Of a stretch of DNA of 51,552 nt, positions 7,769 to 16,718 are shown piece by piece. The DNA is from Terriglobia bacterium. Its GTDB lineage: Bacteria; Acidobacteriota; Terriglobia; Bryobacterales; Bryobacteraceae. Location of the stretch: the NCBI GenBank assembly GCA_003175985.1, contig PSRJ01000310.1:1-51552 (forward strand). Direction: 5' to 3'. The notes under the pieces were generated by a model. That model searched no databases, was not told where the DNA came from, and was given only the letters and a program-made list of their open reading frames with translations. The translations under genes and the position numbers were made by a program. Each line of letters begins with the position of its first letter. The stretch's first letter is position 1.

Positions 7769-9451
7769 ATGGGTCTTGCACAGAATTACGTGAGCGTTTC
7801 GCGGCGTCCGCCGGACGTCGAGGACTATATCGACATGCTTCGGCGCTATCGCTCGTGGATTGTCGGCCCTACGTTCGCGGGGCTGGTGATCTCGGTGGTG
7901 ATCGCGTTTATGTGGCCGGACACGTTTATTTCATCGGCTCTGATGCGCATCACGCCACAGCAGGTGCCGGAGCGGCTTGTGCCGAGCGCGATCAACTCTC
8001 AAATGGCGGAGCGGCTCACGCAGATGCAGCAGGAGATTCTCAGCCGCACGAGCCTTTCCGAACTCATTCAGCGCCCTTCTTTGAATCTGTATCCCAAGGA
8101 ACGGCAGCGCATGCCGATGGAAGACGTGGTGGAACAGATGCGCAACCGGGACATCAAGATTTCGATGTTGGATGTCGCCACGCAGGGCACCAACCGGGGT
8201 TTGGCCGCGGCCTTCGTCATTCAATACAAATACACGGACAAGTACAAGGCGCAGGCCGTGGTTCGCGAATTGGTCAGCAAGTTCAGCGAGCAAAACGTGA
8301 CGGTGCTCCGCAATCAATCCAGTCTGACCACCAGCTTCCTGAACGACGAATATAAAGCGGCCAAGGAAGACCTGGACCGCCTGGATGCGGGGATCACAAA
8401 ATTCCGCACCGAGAATCAGGGGCGGCTGCCGGAGCAGTATCAGGCGAATCTCTCCACACTGCAATCGCTGCAACAGCAGCTCAGCGCCATGAACGAAGCG
8501 CTGAATCGCAATCAGCAGGAAAAGATGCTGATGGAAACACAACTGCAAAACTACCGGACACAGTTGAGTTTCTACCAGTCGAATCTCGAAGACACCAGCC
8601 TGACCTCGACACAGACGATTAAGAACGATCGCCTGATGAACCTGAACAAAAAGATCACAGACGCCAAGAGCCAGTTGGCGGCGCTGCGCGAAGTTTATAA
8701 GGAAGAGTACCCCGATATCAAGAATTTCAAGGCGCAGCTCGCTGCTCTGGAAAAGGAGCGCGACGAACTGGAAAAGCAGGAAAGCGCGCAGCAGGCAGCC
8801 GCGCCGCAGCCGACCGTTGTCAAGGTGATTAACCCGCAAGTAGCCAAGACAATCGAGGATATCAAGAGCAGCACTGCCTTGCTGCAGACACAAATCCAGG
8901 CAAAGAACTCGGATATAGAAGAGCGGGTCCGTCAGCAGGCGCAGATTAACAAACAGATTGCAGCCTATCAGGCGCGTATTGAAGCCAGTCCGCTGAGCGA
9001 TCAGAAGTATGCCGCGCTGCTGCGGGAATACAACGTGGCCAAAGATAATTACGACGACAAGGCCAAGCGCCGGGCGATTTCGGAAACATCTCAGAACCTG
9101 GAAGAGAGGAAGGCGGGCGAGAATCTGGAAGTTCTCGATCCGGCCTCCTTGCCGGAACAGCCGGCGGAGCCCAACCGGCTCGCTATCGCCGGAGCCGGGA
9201 CAGCCACGGGGCTGATTTTAGGCATCATTCTGGCCGGCGCCAAAGAGATGAAGAACACGTCCCTGAAGAACCTCAAGGACGTGCGCGCGTATACCAACCT
9301 GCCGGTGCTGAGCAGCATTCCCCTGCTGGAAAATGCGCTGCTGGTGCGCCGCAAGCGGCGCCTGTTCTGGCTGGCCTGGTCGAGCGCCATTATTATTGGG
9401 ACCGTTGCGATGAGCGGCTCGATGTTCTACTACTTTTCCACACGCATCTGA
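7769..9451 (+). CDS. Wzz/GumC-family chain-length determinant protein
   Basis: A 560-residue inner-membrane polysaccharide co-polymerase. A Wzz-type N-terminus (VEDYIDMLRRYRSWI) leads into a membrane helix at about 32-50. A long, glutamine-rich, periplasmic coiled coil spans about 185-420, followed by a second hydrophobic segment near 473-493 after the conserved EQPAEPNR motif. A third hydrophobic stretch near the C-terminus (about 537-556) is not part of the minimal family plan. There is no Walker motif: the kinase half is the separate gene downstream, as in proteobacterial and acidobacterial split systems. It starts 12 bases after the exporter gene. Its role is probably to set polymer length and link polymerisation to the Wza-like exporter. 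Confidence 0.9.
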   Translation: MGLAQNYVSVSRRPPDVEDYIDMLRRYRSWIVGPTFAGLVISVVIAFMWPDTFISSALMRITPQQVPERLVPSAINSQMAERLTQMQQEILSRTSLSELIQRPSLNLYPKERQRMPMEDVVEQMRNRDIKISMLDVATQGTNRGLAAAFVIQYKYTDKYKAQAVVRELVSKFSEQNVTVLRNQSSLTTSFLNDEYKAAKEDLDRLDAGITKFRTENQGRLPEQYQANLSTLQSLQQQLSAMNEALNRNQQEKMLMETQLQNYRTQLSFYQSNLEDTSLTSTQTIKNDRLMNLNKKITDAKSQLAALREVYKEEYPDIKNFKAQLAALEKERDELEKQESAQQAAAPQPTVVKVINPQVAKTIEDIKSSTALLQTQIQAKNSDIEERVRQQAQINKQIAAYQARIEASPLSDQKYAALLREYNVAKDNYDDKAKRRAISETSQNLEERKAGENLEVLDPASLPEQPAEPNRLAIAGAGTATGLILGIILAGAKEMKNTSLKNLKDVRAYTNLPVLSSIPLLENALLVRRKRRLFWLAWSSAIIIGTVAMSGSMFYYFSTRI

Positions 9452-9469
9452 TGAGTCACCGGAGTTGAA

Positions 9470-10354
9470 ATGAGCCGAGTACACGATGCATTACGCCGGG
9501 CCGAAAAGGAGGGATTGCCTTCCCCCCAAACGATAACCCCGGTGACGAAGGAAGAGGTCCCGCCACGGGATTTCTCTGCAGTTAATACAGGTAATGGCGG
9601 TGTCGCAATTGCCACTCCTGCCAGGGTGAGTTTGCGGTCGGGTGTTCTGGAACACGTAAAGAAGGTAGTATTTGAACCGGCTCCCGAGTCACATCTTCTG
9701 GACTCGGACAATTCGCTGGAAACTCCCGCGGAAGAGTTCCGGACCTTGCGCACCCGTCTCAATCACCTGCAAACGCTGCAGCCGCTGCATACCGTGGTGT
9801 GCACCAGCCCTTCCCCGGCCGAAGGCAAAACCTTCACCGCCGTGAATTTGGCTTTAGCGCAGGCGCAACTCTCCGAGAACACGGTGTTGCTGGGCGATTT
9901 CGACTTGCGGCGGCCCGTGGTGCATAACCTGTTCCAGGTGGAGCGGTCGCCCGGCCTGTCGGATTACCTGGCGGGACAGTGCAGCCTGGCGGATGCTCTG
10001 CGCCATGTGGAGGGGGCCAATCTATTCCTGCTTCCCGCGGGAACCCCGGTGAAGAATCCGCTGGAACTGCTCAATCTGCGGCAAGCCAAAGTTTTGTTTG
10101 AGGAACTCCCGCAGCACTTCAACTGGGCTATTTTCGATACTCCTCCGCTGTTGTTCTCGGCGGACGCCAACCTGCTGGCAACGCTTGCGGACGGCACCAT
10201 TCTGGTGGTCAAAATCGGCTCCACGACCTTCGACAACGTGACTCGCGCGATGCAGTCGCTGTGCGAGAACAACGTGCTGGGCATCGTGGCGAACGGAGCG
10301 CGGGCGTCGGAGTTGTACAGCAAATACACGTATTACTATTCGAAGAACGAATAG
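9470..10354 (+). CDS. CpsD/CapB-family tyrosine autokinase
   Basis: A 294-residue cytoplasmic BY-kinase. Its N-terminus (MSRVHDALRRAEKEG) is typical of autokinases linked to exopolysaccharide loci. Walker A lies at 113-121 (SPSPAEGKT), Walker A' around D143/D145 (LLGDFDLRRP) and Walker B in the IFDTPP motif. The C-terminus carries a tyrosine cluster (YSKYTYYYSKNE), the expected autophosphorylation tail. It needs the transmembrane chain-length protein encoded 18 bases upstream as its activator. The gene ends 9 bases before the convergent methyltransferase. No sigma-factor or terminator signal is evident in that gap. Confidence 0.92.
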   Translation: MSRVHDALRRAEKEGLPSPQTITPVTKEEVPPRDFSAVNTGNGGVAIATPARVSLRSGVLEHVKKVVFEPAPESHLLDSDNSLETPAEEFRTLRTRLNHLQTLQPLHTVVCTSPSPAEGKTFTAVNLALAQAQLSENTVLLGDFDLRRPVVHNLFQVERSPGLSDYLAGQCSLADALRHVEGANLFLLPAGTPVKNPLELLNLRQAKVLFEELPQHFNWAIFDTPPLLFSADANLLATLADGTILVVKIGSTTFDNVTRAMQSLCENNVLGIVANGARASELYSKYTYYYSKNE

Positions 10355-10363
10355 AACGAGCTG

Positions 10364-11074
10364 CTACTTGCGCGCTACCAGCACCCGGGATGGGTAGAAA
10401 GTCTGGCGCACGGTGTGATCCCGCAGGATCTCGAATTGCATTCCGGTGATGATCTCTGGGATACGCTGCTCGACCTGGCGTCCCCAGAACGCAGGCGCCA
10501 CTTTTCCCAGGACGCGATATAGGGCATTGAATGCGGCGGTGTTTTGTCCGATCAGGACCAACGCCAGGCGGCCCCGATCCCGCAAAATCCGGTGAAACTC
10601 GCTCAGCGTGCTGGCGATGTCTTCGGCGGAGAGTAATTCCAGTAAATAGCAGCAGAAGATCGTATCGAACGTCTCACCGCGGAAAGGCATATGGCGCGCG
10701 TCGACCGCCTGGCAATGCGCCCACGCCGCAGGATATTTACGGCGAGCCGTGCGCTGGGTCCGTGCGGCCATGTTGGGAGAAAGGTCCACACCGATGGTGG
10801 CGCCGCTGCCGTTGGCTCTTACCAGGCGGCGAAACATCTCCCCGCTGCCGGTGGCGACTTCCAGCACGCGCATGCCATCACGCAAATCGGAGCCCTCCAG
10901 AGCGCAACGGTGCGCGCGGGAATGAAAAAAGAACGTGGACACCGGATAAACCGCCGCCATTCGGTCGTACACGCGGCGCGTGCGGCCGGCCAGTGTGGTA
11001 GGAAGTCCGTTCACTGGCCACGCCGTAAGCGATTCTTCGAGTCTGCTCAAGAGTCTCTCCTCGGGAAATTTCAC
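10364..11074 (-). CDS. Class I SAM-dependent methyltransferase (UbiE-like)
   Basis: A 236-residue cytoplasmic methyltransferase. The SAM-binding motif I reads VLEVATGSGEMFRRLV (near residues 70-85), motif II is the acidic IGVDLSPNM, and motif III/IV is the DARHMPF...FDTIFCCYLLELL stretch. The fold resembles the UbiE/COQ5 group, but nothing identifies the substrate; lipids, quinones and small metabolites are all possible. It starts with GTG, sharing one base with the TAG stop of the orphan kinase gene upstream (TAGTG), so the two are translationally coupled. That pairing, without a response regulator, is unusual. Confidence 0.82.
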   Translation of the reverse strand: MKFPEERLLSRLEESLTAWPVNGLPTTLAGRTRRVYDRMAAVYPVSTFFFHSRAHRCALEGSDLRDGMRVLEVATGSGEMFRRLVRANGSGATIGVDLSPNMAARTQRTARRKYPAAWAHCQAVDARHMPFRGETFDTIFCCYLLELLSAEDIASTLSEFHRILRDRGRLALVLIGQNTAAFNALYRVLGKVAPAFWGRQVEQRIPEIITGMQFEILRDHTVRQTFYPSRVLVARK

Positions 11075-12384
11075 TACGAAGCTGCCGCCAGATCAGTGTG
11101 CAATTCAGGTACTTCGATTTCGATGCGCGTGCCGCGTCCGGGCTGGCTATCGATCCACATCCGGTAGTCGCGGCCGAACAGGACCTTCAGACGTTCGTTT
11201 ACATTACTTACTCCGATACCGTGCTTCAGCAGGGTTGCCAGCTTAGCCTCCGGAATGCCCACGCCGTCGTCTTCCACCAGCAGGTGCAGGCGCGAGTCGC
11301 CACGGCGCGTGTGAATGCGGATCGTGCCTCCTTCGACCTTCCTGCTCAGACCATGCTTGATGGAATTCTCGACCAGCGGTTGCAGCAACATGCTAGGCAC
11401 AAGCATATCCAGAGTATCCTCGCCCACATCCTTCTCAAATCGCAGCTTGTCGCCGAAGCGCGCAACCTCGATGGACAGATAATCCTCAATGAAGCTCAGC
11501 TCATCACGCAGCGCGCTGAAGTTCTCGTGTTTGCGCAAAAGCCGCCGCAACACCTTCGAGAGCTTCACCAGCATCAGGCGGGCCTGGTTCGGGTCGGTAC
11601 GTATCAGCGAGGAGACGGAATTCAGAGTGTTAAAGAGGAAATGCGGATTGATCTGGCTGGTGAGCGCCGCCAGGCGCGCTTCGGTCAGGAGTCTCTCCTG
11701 CTCCTCGAGTTTCTTCTCGGTCCGTGTGTTGTTCCAGATCTTGAGCGGAATGGCGACGGCGAAGAGCGTGGTCGCGTAGAGTGCGGCTTGGGTCAAAGGA
11801 TGCGGCTGATGGCGACCGAGGCTGAATAGCTCCCTTTCGTTGAACAAAGATCCCAGAATCTGGCGCAAGAACTCCGCCGAGAGGATAGCCGCGAACAGAG
11901 ACAGGTGGAACGCCGTTTTCCGGTGGTTCTGACCTTCTCGGAAAAAGCGATAGATGTTCAGGTCAACGAACGGCGACACCCGCCAGATCTCCTCCGGATC
12001 GGGCGCCAGGTCCCGCAAAACACCGCCCAACACCCCCACAGCCGCGAAGAGAGGCATCGTCAGGTGCTCGCCATGGAACATGGCGGGAAGCGAAATCAGT
12101 ACGCCGGAGACCAGACCGGTGACGTAGCCGCCCAGCAGGCCTGCAATGAAGCTGCCTTCCAAACCCAGGTCCGCGGCGGGATAACCCGCCTCGGCACGCA
12201 TCGCCACGCTCGCTCCGAAGACGGCAGAAAGCCATAGAGAAAGCCCCAACCGCTGGTTGAGTGTCCGGGTATCCTGCATCAGGAAGGACTTAAACGTACT
12301 CCAACGGGCCAGGATGCTGGCAATGGAAGCCACTACGCCAAGTCTTACCAGCAGCGCGACGAGGTAGGGTTCCAGGTCCGTCAT
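11074..12384 (-). CDS. LytS/YehU-family membrane sensor histidine kinase
   Basis: A 436-residue sensor kinase. The first 215 residues hold about six membrane helices resembling the 5TMR-LYT module (LEGSFIAGLLGGYVTGLVSGVLI...). A short coiled linker leads into the His_kinase domain with the family motif SQINPHFLFNTLNS, phosphoacceptor H248, and a HATPase_c domain (LLQPLVENSIKHGL; DDGVGIP; GIGVSNVNERL). Kinases of this family normally pair with a LytTR-domain regulator encoded next door. None is present here: the downstream partner is a methyltransferase. The partner must be elsewhere. The gene is divergent from ribA, with only about 65 bases between the two starts. Confidence 0.9.
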   Translation of the reverse strand: MTDLEPYLVALLVRLGVVASIASILARWSTFKSFLMQDTRTLNQRLGLSLWLSAVFGASVAMRAEAGYPAADLGLEGSFIAGLLGGYVTGLVSGVLISLPAMFHGEHLTMPLFAAVGVLGGVLRDLAPDPEEIWRVSPFVDLNIYRFFREGQNHRKTAFHLSLFAAILSAEFLRQILGSLFNERELFSLGRHQPHPLTQAALYATTLFAVAIPLKIWNNTRTEKKLEEQERLLTEARLAALTSQINPHFLFNTLNSVSSLIRTDPNQARLMLVKLSKVLRRLLRKHENFSALRDELSFIEDYLSIEVARFGDKLRFEKDVGEDTLDMLVPSMLLQPLVENSIKHGLSRKVEGGTIRIHTRRGDSRLHLLVEDDGVGIPEAKLATLLKHGIGVSNVNERLKVLFGRDYRMWIDSQPGRGTRIEIEVPELHTDLAAAS

Positions 12385-12449
12385 GAGGCGTCGGAAGCCA
12401 TTATAGTGGAACCAGCCACTATAATAAAAAAATCAGCCACTTGTCGCCG

Positions 12450-13061
12450 ATGAACAGTCCATTACTCCGCCTGGAAAAGGTCGCCGAAGCCGACTTTCCC
12501 ACACAATTCGGGCTTTTTCGGATTTACGGATTTGCGGGGCACCTGGATGGCCGGCGCGAGGAGGCCGTGGTTCTGAAAATGGGCGATTTGGGGCCGGCGC
12601 CTCCCCTGGTGCGCATCCATTCGCAGTGCCTGACCGGAGATGTCTTCCACAGCTTGCGGTGCGATTGCCGGGCACAACTGGAAATCGCGCTGAAAAGCAT
12701 CGCGCAGGAGGGGCGCGGGCTTTTGATTTATGAACACCAGGAGGGCCGAGGTATCGGCCTGTTGAACAAGCTTCGCGCCTACGAATTGCAGGATCAGGGG
12801 GCGGACACCGTGGAGGCCAACGAGCGCCTGGGATTCGAGAGTGACCTGCGCAGTTACGAGTTGCCGGGAGCGATTCTCCAGTATTTTGGGCTGAAAGCAA
12901 TCCGCTTACTTTCCAATAACCCGGAAAAGGTGGGCGCGGTAGAAAACGCCGGCGTTCAGGTTGTGGAGCGCGTTCCCTGCCTGGCCGACATCGTGGACAC
13001 GCGCGAGGCTTATCTGCGGACCAAGAAACAAAAAATGGGACACTTGCTGGAGGGTTTCTAA
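12450..13061 (+). CDS. ribA: GTP cyclohydrolase II
   Basis: A 203-residue enzyme that opens and deformylates GTP in the first committed step of riboflavin synthesis. The zinc site is complete: C60, C71 and C73 in CLTGDVFHSLRCDC. The catalytic region (LLIYEHQEGRGIGLLNKLRAYELQ) and the C-terminal LLSNNPEKV motif are intact. It is a stand-alone RibA, not fused to RibB, and no other riboflavin gene lies near. The ATG at 12450 is chosen; a TTG nine bases earlier is in frame, but neither has a clear ribosome-binding site. I see no FMN riboswitch in the short upstream region. Confidence 0.95.
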   Translation: MNSPLLRLEKVAEADFPTQFGLFRIYGFAGHLDGRREEAVVLKMGDLGPAPPLVRIHSQCLTGDVFHSLRCDCRAQLEIALKSIAQEGRGLLIYEHQEGRGIGLLNKLRAYELQDQGADTVEANERLGFESDLRSYELPGAILQYFGLKAIRLLSNNPEKVGAVENAGVQVVERVPCLADIVDTREAYLRTKKQKMGHLLEGF

Positions 13062-13082
13062 GCCGCGAACCAAGCCACCGGC

Positions 13083-13736
13083 TTACCAGCTATTCGCGCC
13101 GCTCCACACCTCAGGAATCGTTCGCAGCAGGATCTTCAGGTACATGCGAAGGGAACGTGTGCGAACGAACTGCACATCCAGATCGCGGCGCTGGCAATAA
13201 GTCAGCCGGTTGCGGCCGGAGGTCTGCCAAAGGCCGGCAATGCCTGGCCTCACTTCCAGAACCTCGACGGTGTCCGGACCGTAATACTGGCGCAATTCCG
13301 CGGCGGTCAGAGGACGCGGACCGACCAGCGACATCTCACCGTAGATTACGTGCCACAGTTGCGGCAGTTCGTCAATGGAGTGCCGGCGGCAGAAAGCCGC
13401 GAATGCATTCGCCACGCGCGGGTCCGCGGAGCCTTTCTGTTGCGGCCCAGCCTCATCCTCGATACGTTCAATCCAACCCCGGAAACGAGGAGCCTCGCGG
13501 TCCCACATCGTGCGCAGCTTCAACATCCACAGAGTCGTTCCTCGCCACCCCACGCGGCGGTGCGCGATCAGCGGCGTCCGCCGCGAGAGCACAGCCAGAG
13601 TGATTGCGCACAAGCACAGCGCCGAGCTGAGCGCTCCCAGGAGTACGGCTGCACCGATCCTTTCCCCAAGGCAGATAATCGCCCACCATGAGTTGCGTTC
13701 GGAAGCGATGGGCCGTGAGATGGTAACTGAAGCCAA
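13083..13736 (-). CDS. Undecaprenyl-phosphate sugar phosphotransferase (bacterial sugar transferase)
   Basis: A 217-residue inner-membrane enzyme of the WcaJ/WbaP C-terminal family (PF02397), which moves a sugar-1-phosphate onto undecaprenyl phosphate to start polymer assembly. One N-terminal membrane segment (about 22-50) is followed by the family motifs: LKLRTM, RRHSIDELPQLWHVIYGEMSLVGPRPL and RPGIAGLWQTSGRN. It lacks the long N-terminal membrane domain of WcaJ, so it is the minimal catalytic form. It fits the polysaccharide-export genes at 7.0-10.4 kb. No glycosyltransferase, flippase or polymerase is in this window. Confidence 0.92.
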   Translation of the reverse strand: MASVTISRPIASERNSWWAIICLGERIGAAVLLGALSSALCLCAITLAVLSRRTPLIAHRRVGWRGTTLWMLKLRTMWDREAPRFRGWIERIEDEAGPQQKGSADPRVANAFAAFCRRHSIDELPQLWHVIYGEMSLVGPRPLTAAELRQYYGPDTVEVLEVRPGIAGLWQTSGRNRLTYCQRRDLDVQFVRTRSLRMYLKILLRTIPEVWSGANSW

Positions 13737-13842
13737 AGGAGCCTACCACCGATGTTATCCGGCAGGGCGGTGAGCTGGGTGTAAATAAGTTGTGAAATCG
13801 TTTCATCGTCCATTCATCTCGGAGGGAAGAGAATAGAGAAGG

Positions 13843-14532
13843 ATGCGAATCCTGTTAGTGGAAGACGACGCTCCCCTGGTCCGAGTCCTGGCCAAAGGCC
13901 TTCGCGAGAAAACGTATGCGGTGGATCAGGCGCGGGATGGCGAGCAAGCCGTTTACCTGGGATCCGTGAATGAATACGATCTGGTGATCCTTGATGTCAT
14001 GTTGCCCGTAAAGGATGGATACACCGTTTGCCGTGAATTGCGCGCCAGTGGGCGGCGCATGCCAATTCTGATGCTGACGGCTCGAGGGAGCGTCGACGAT
14101 CGCGTAGCGGGGCTCGATTGCGGGGCCGACGATTACCTCACAAAGCCGTTTGATTTCAAAGAGTTGCTGGCGCGCGTGCGCGCCCTCTTGCGGCGCGCCG
14201 CCATCTTTCGCGCTCCCGTTATGCGCGTCGCCGATCTTATGTTGAATACCGCGAGCCACGCCGTATCGCGCGGCGGCCGGCTGGTCACCCTGACCGCAAA
14301 GGAGTATGCTCTGCTGGAATTTCTGGTTTTCAATCAGGGTAAAGTCGTGGGGAGGGAGGAGATTGCCCAGCACGTCTGGGATGACAACTTCGATCCCTTC
14401 TCCAATGTGATCGATGTATACATCAAACGCCTGCGCGCGAAATTGGATGCCGATTCGGAAACGCGCTTGATTCACACGCGCCGCGGCGAAGGGTACCTGC
14501 TGCGGGCAGGTTCCGGGCAAGACGATGTTTAA
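13843..14532 (+). CDS. OmpR-family response regulator
   Basis: A 229-residue two-domain transcription regulator: a receiver (phosphoacceptor D51, T79, K101; acidic residues in VEDDA) and a winged-helix DNA-binding domain (about 130-225; motifs LTAKEYALLEFL and VIDVYIKRLRAK). An AGAAGG ribosome-binding site sits just upstream of the ATG. The 3' end overlaps the following histidine kinase gene by 8 bases, so the two make a standard coupled pair. The receiver resembles QseB/PmrA/CusR-type proteins, but no target is identifiable. Confidence 0.94.
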   Translation: MRILLVEDDAPLVRVLAKGLREKTYAVDQARDGEQAVYLGSVNEYDLVILDVMLPVKDGYTVCRELRASGRRMPILMLTARGSVDDRVAGLDCGADDYLTKPFDFKELLARVRALLRRAAIFRAPVMRVADLMLNTASHAVSRGGRLVTLTAKEYALLEFLVFNQGKVVGREEIAQHVWDDNFDPFSNVIDVYIKRLRAKLDADSETRLIHTRRGEGYLLRAGSGQDDV

Positions 14533-15913
14533 AAGCCTTCGCGTGCAGCTTGCGGCCTGGTATCTGGTTTTGTTTTCGGCGCTTTTTCTGGTCTTTTGCC
14601 TGGTGTTGTACAGCAGCGTTTCTAGGGCGCTGGAAGGGAGGCTCGAGGAGAGCCTGGCGGCGACTTCGAGCATCAGCGCGCAGATCTTCCAGGAGGAGTT
14701 GGAGGAGATGCAGGGCGATTCCGCCGCAGCGGCGGCGGAAGTCATTTCCAAGACGCCGCCGCGCGGCGTTGTGATCGCGATTGCGGCGGGGGCCAAGATC
14801 CTCGCGGCAAGCGATCCGGAACACCGGCGGGACACAGAGGCGGCGGTAGCCCGGATACCGGCCGCGGAACGACGCGAGGACGCCTGGGACGTGCCCGGCT
14901 GGGGGAAGAATGGGGCGCGTGGCGTCGCGAGGCGGGTGACTTATCAGAACCGCGAATTTCTCGTGGTCGCTATCGAGCCTCTGGATTCCGTTGTCCAGAG
15001 TCTCCAGGTGCTGCGGGAGACCCTTTGGTTGGTGACGCCCCTGCTGCTAGCGGTGGCTGGCGCCGGCGGCTACTTACTTACCCGGCGGCGGCTGGCGCCA
15101 TTGCGATCGATGATGGCGCAGACCCAGGCGATCAGCGATCGCAACCTGGAGACACGCCTACACATCGGAGACGCCGCCGAAGAACTCGCCACACTCGCGG
15201 CCTCGTTCAACGAACTTCTGGCCCGCCTGAATCAATCGTTCGAGACCATGCGGCGCTTCGTGCAGGACGCCTCGCACGAGCTGCGCACACCTCTGGCGGT
15301 CATCCGCGGCGAGGCGGACGTCGCGCTCTCGCAGCCGCGCACTGCCGCCGATTACCGGGAATCTTTGATGTTGATTCAGGAAGAATCGCGCCGTCTCTCG
15401 CGCCTGGTCGACGATTTGCTGAATCTCGCCCGCGCCGATGCGGGGCACGTTCAGTTGCAGCTTGAGGAACTCTACCTCAACGACCTGCTGGCTGAATGCT
15501 GCCGCTCCCTGCAGCCGCTCGCCGCCGCCCGGAACGTCGAACTGAGCTGCGTTGCGGGAGAGGATCTGGCAGTGCAGGGAGACGAGGAATTGCTGCGGCG
15601 CATGGTTGTGAACCTCCTGGATAATGCCATCCGCTACACGCCCGAGGGCGGCAGCGTCTCGGCTGCGCTGGAAACACAAGGATCGGAAGTCTGCATTCGC
15701 GTTTGCGACACCGGTGTGGGCATTCCCGCCGAAGCGGCTACGCGCGTATTCGAACGCTTCTATCGCGCCGACAAGGCCCGGTCGCGCCAGCAGGGCGGCT
15801 TCGGCCTGGGGCTCTCGATCGTGAAATGGATCGCGGAGTCTCACCGCGGCGCCGTCGAGCTGACCAGCCAGCCAGGCCAGGGTAGCACTTTCACGGTTCG
15901 CTTGCAGAGGTAA
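14525..15913 (+). CDS. HAMP-containing sensor histidine kinase
   Basis: A 462-residue EnvZ/CusS-like kinase. It has a first membrane helix (about 10-30), a periplasmic sensor region of about 130 residues, a second helix (about 165-187), a HAMP domain (about 188-240), a HisKA domain with H251 in DASHELRTPL, and a HATPase_c domain (DNAIRYTPEGG; DTGVGIP; GGFGLGLSIVKWI). It overlaps the regulator gene in front of it by 8 bases and is its evident partner. The sensor region has no motif I can tie to a ligand. Confidence 0.94.
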   Translation: MFKSLRVQLAAWYLVLFSALFLVFCLVLYSSVSRALEGRLEESLAATSSISAQIFQEELEEMQGDSAAAAAEVISKTPPRGVVIAIAAGAKILAASDPEHRRDTEAAVARIPAAERREDAWDVPGWGKNGARGVARRVTYQNREFLVVAIEPLDSVVQSLQVLRETLWLVTPLLLAVAGAGGYLLTRRRLAPLRSMMAQTQAISDRNLETRLHIGDAAEELATLAASFNELLARLNQSFETMRRFVQDASHELRTPLAVIRGEADVALSQPRTAADYRESLMLIQEESRRLSRLVDDLLNLARADAGHVQLQLEELYLNDLLAECCRSLQPLAAARNVELSCVAGEDLAVQGDEELLRRMVVNLLDNAIRYTPEGGSVSAALETQGSEVCIRVCDTGVGIPAEAATRVFERFYRADKARSRQQGGFGLGLSIVKWIAESHRGAVELTSQPGQGSTFTVRLQR

Positions 15914-15925
15914 AATAACTGACCC

Positions 15926-16699
15926 ATGCCTCGGTTGCGGACCTGGTTGCGGCGATTACTGCAAGCCGTCATGGAGCGATGCGGCATGGTGCGCTTCGAT
16001 ACCAGGCGCTACTATGCGGAAGACGGGCTGTTCAGCGTCCATAACGACGAGTTCCGCCAGAGTCCAACTTTTCGAGATGCCTACACGCGCGGGATCGAGG
16101 CAAGCGCGGGTGTGGACCCGGAGTTCGCGTGGCGCGTTCACGTGGCGTTGTGGGCGGCGCGGGCGGCTCTCAGCGTCCCCGGCGATTTCGTGGAATGCGG
16201 CGTGAATGCCGGCTTCATGAGCTCCGCCATCATGCGGCGGCTCAATTGGTCGGAGATACCGCGCCGGTTCTTTCTGATTGACACGTTCGCCGGTCCCGTC
16301 TTCGAACAGTTCTCCGCCGAGGAACTGGAGGCTGGAAAGGCCCGGCTCACTCGGGAGTTGCTCTCAAGGGGAGCCTACGTCACCGATGTGGAACGAGCGC
16401 GGCGGAATTTCGCGGAATGGGTCAACGCAATCGTGGTGGCCGGACCGGTCCCCGATATTTTGCCCAGCCTCGAAATCGAACGGGTCGCTTTCCTGCACAT
16501 CGATATGAATTGCGCTTACCCGGAACGCTCAGCCTTGCAATATTTCTGGGATCGCCTTTCGCCCGGCGCGCTCGTCCTTTTCGACGATTATGCAAATCAC
16601 GAATACCGGCACCAGAAGCAGTCGCTCGACGAAGCCGCCCGATCACTCGGCACGGAAATCCTGTCTCTGCCGACCGGCCAGGGTTTGGCGATCCGGTAA
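15926..16699 (+). CDS. TylF/MycF-like methyltransferase
   Basis: A 257-residue protein of the macrocin O-methyltransferase (TylF) family. SAM-binding features are VPGDFVECGVNAGFMSSAIM, RRFFLIDTFAGP and the metal-ligand-like VAFLHIDMNCAYPERSALQYFWDRLSPGALVLFDDYA. Members modify sugars of antibiotics or exopolysaccharides. Given the sugar transferase and export genes nearby, polysaccharide decoration is a reasonable inference, not proof. It begins 12 bases after the kinase gene and may share its transcript. Confidence 0.82.
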   Translation: MPRLRTWLRRLLQAVMERCGMVRFDTRRYYAEDGLFSVHNDEFRQSPTFRDAYTRGIEASAGVDPEFAWRVHVALWAARAALSVPGDFVECGVNAGFMSSAIMRRLNWSEIPRRFFLIDTFAGPVFEQFSAEELEAGKARLTRELLSRGAYVTDVERARRNFAEWVNAIVVAGPVPDILPSLEIERVAFLHIDMNCAYPERSALQYFWDRLSPGALVLFDDYANHEYRHQKQSLDEAARSLGTEILSLPTGQGLAIR

Positions 16700-16718
16700 G
16701 CGAGACGTAGCGCGAGCT

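Noticed and set aside
7931..8893. 320-codon minus-strand frame over the chain-length gene
   Set aside because: It has a leucine-, arginine- and histidine-rich composition typical of the complement of a glutamine- and glutamate-rich coiled coil.
12385..12449. FMN riboswitch before ribA
   Set aside because: The space is only 65 bases and shows none of the conserved RFN-element blocks.
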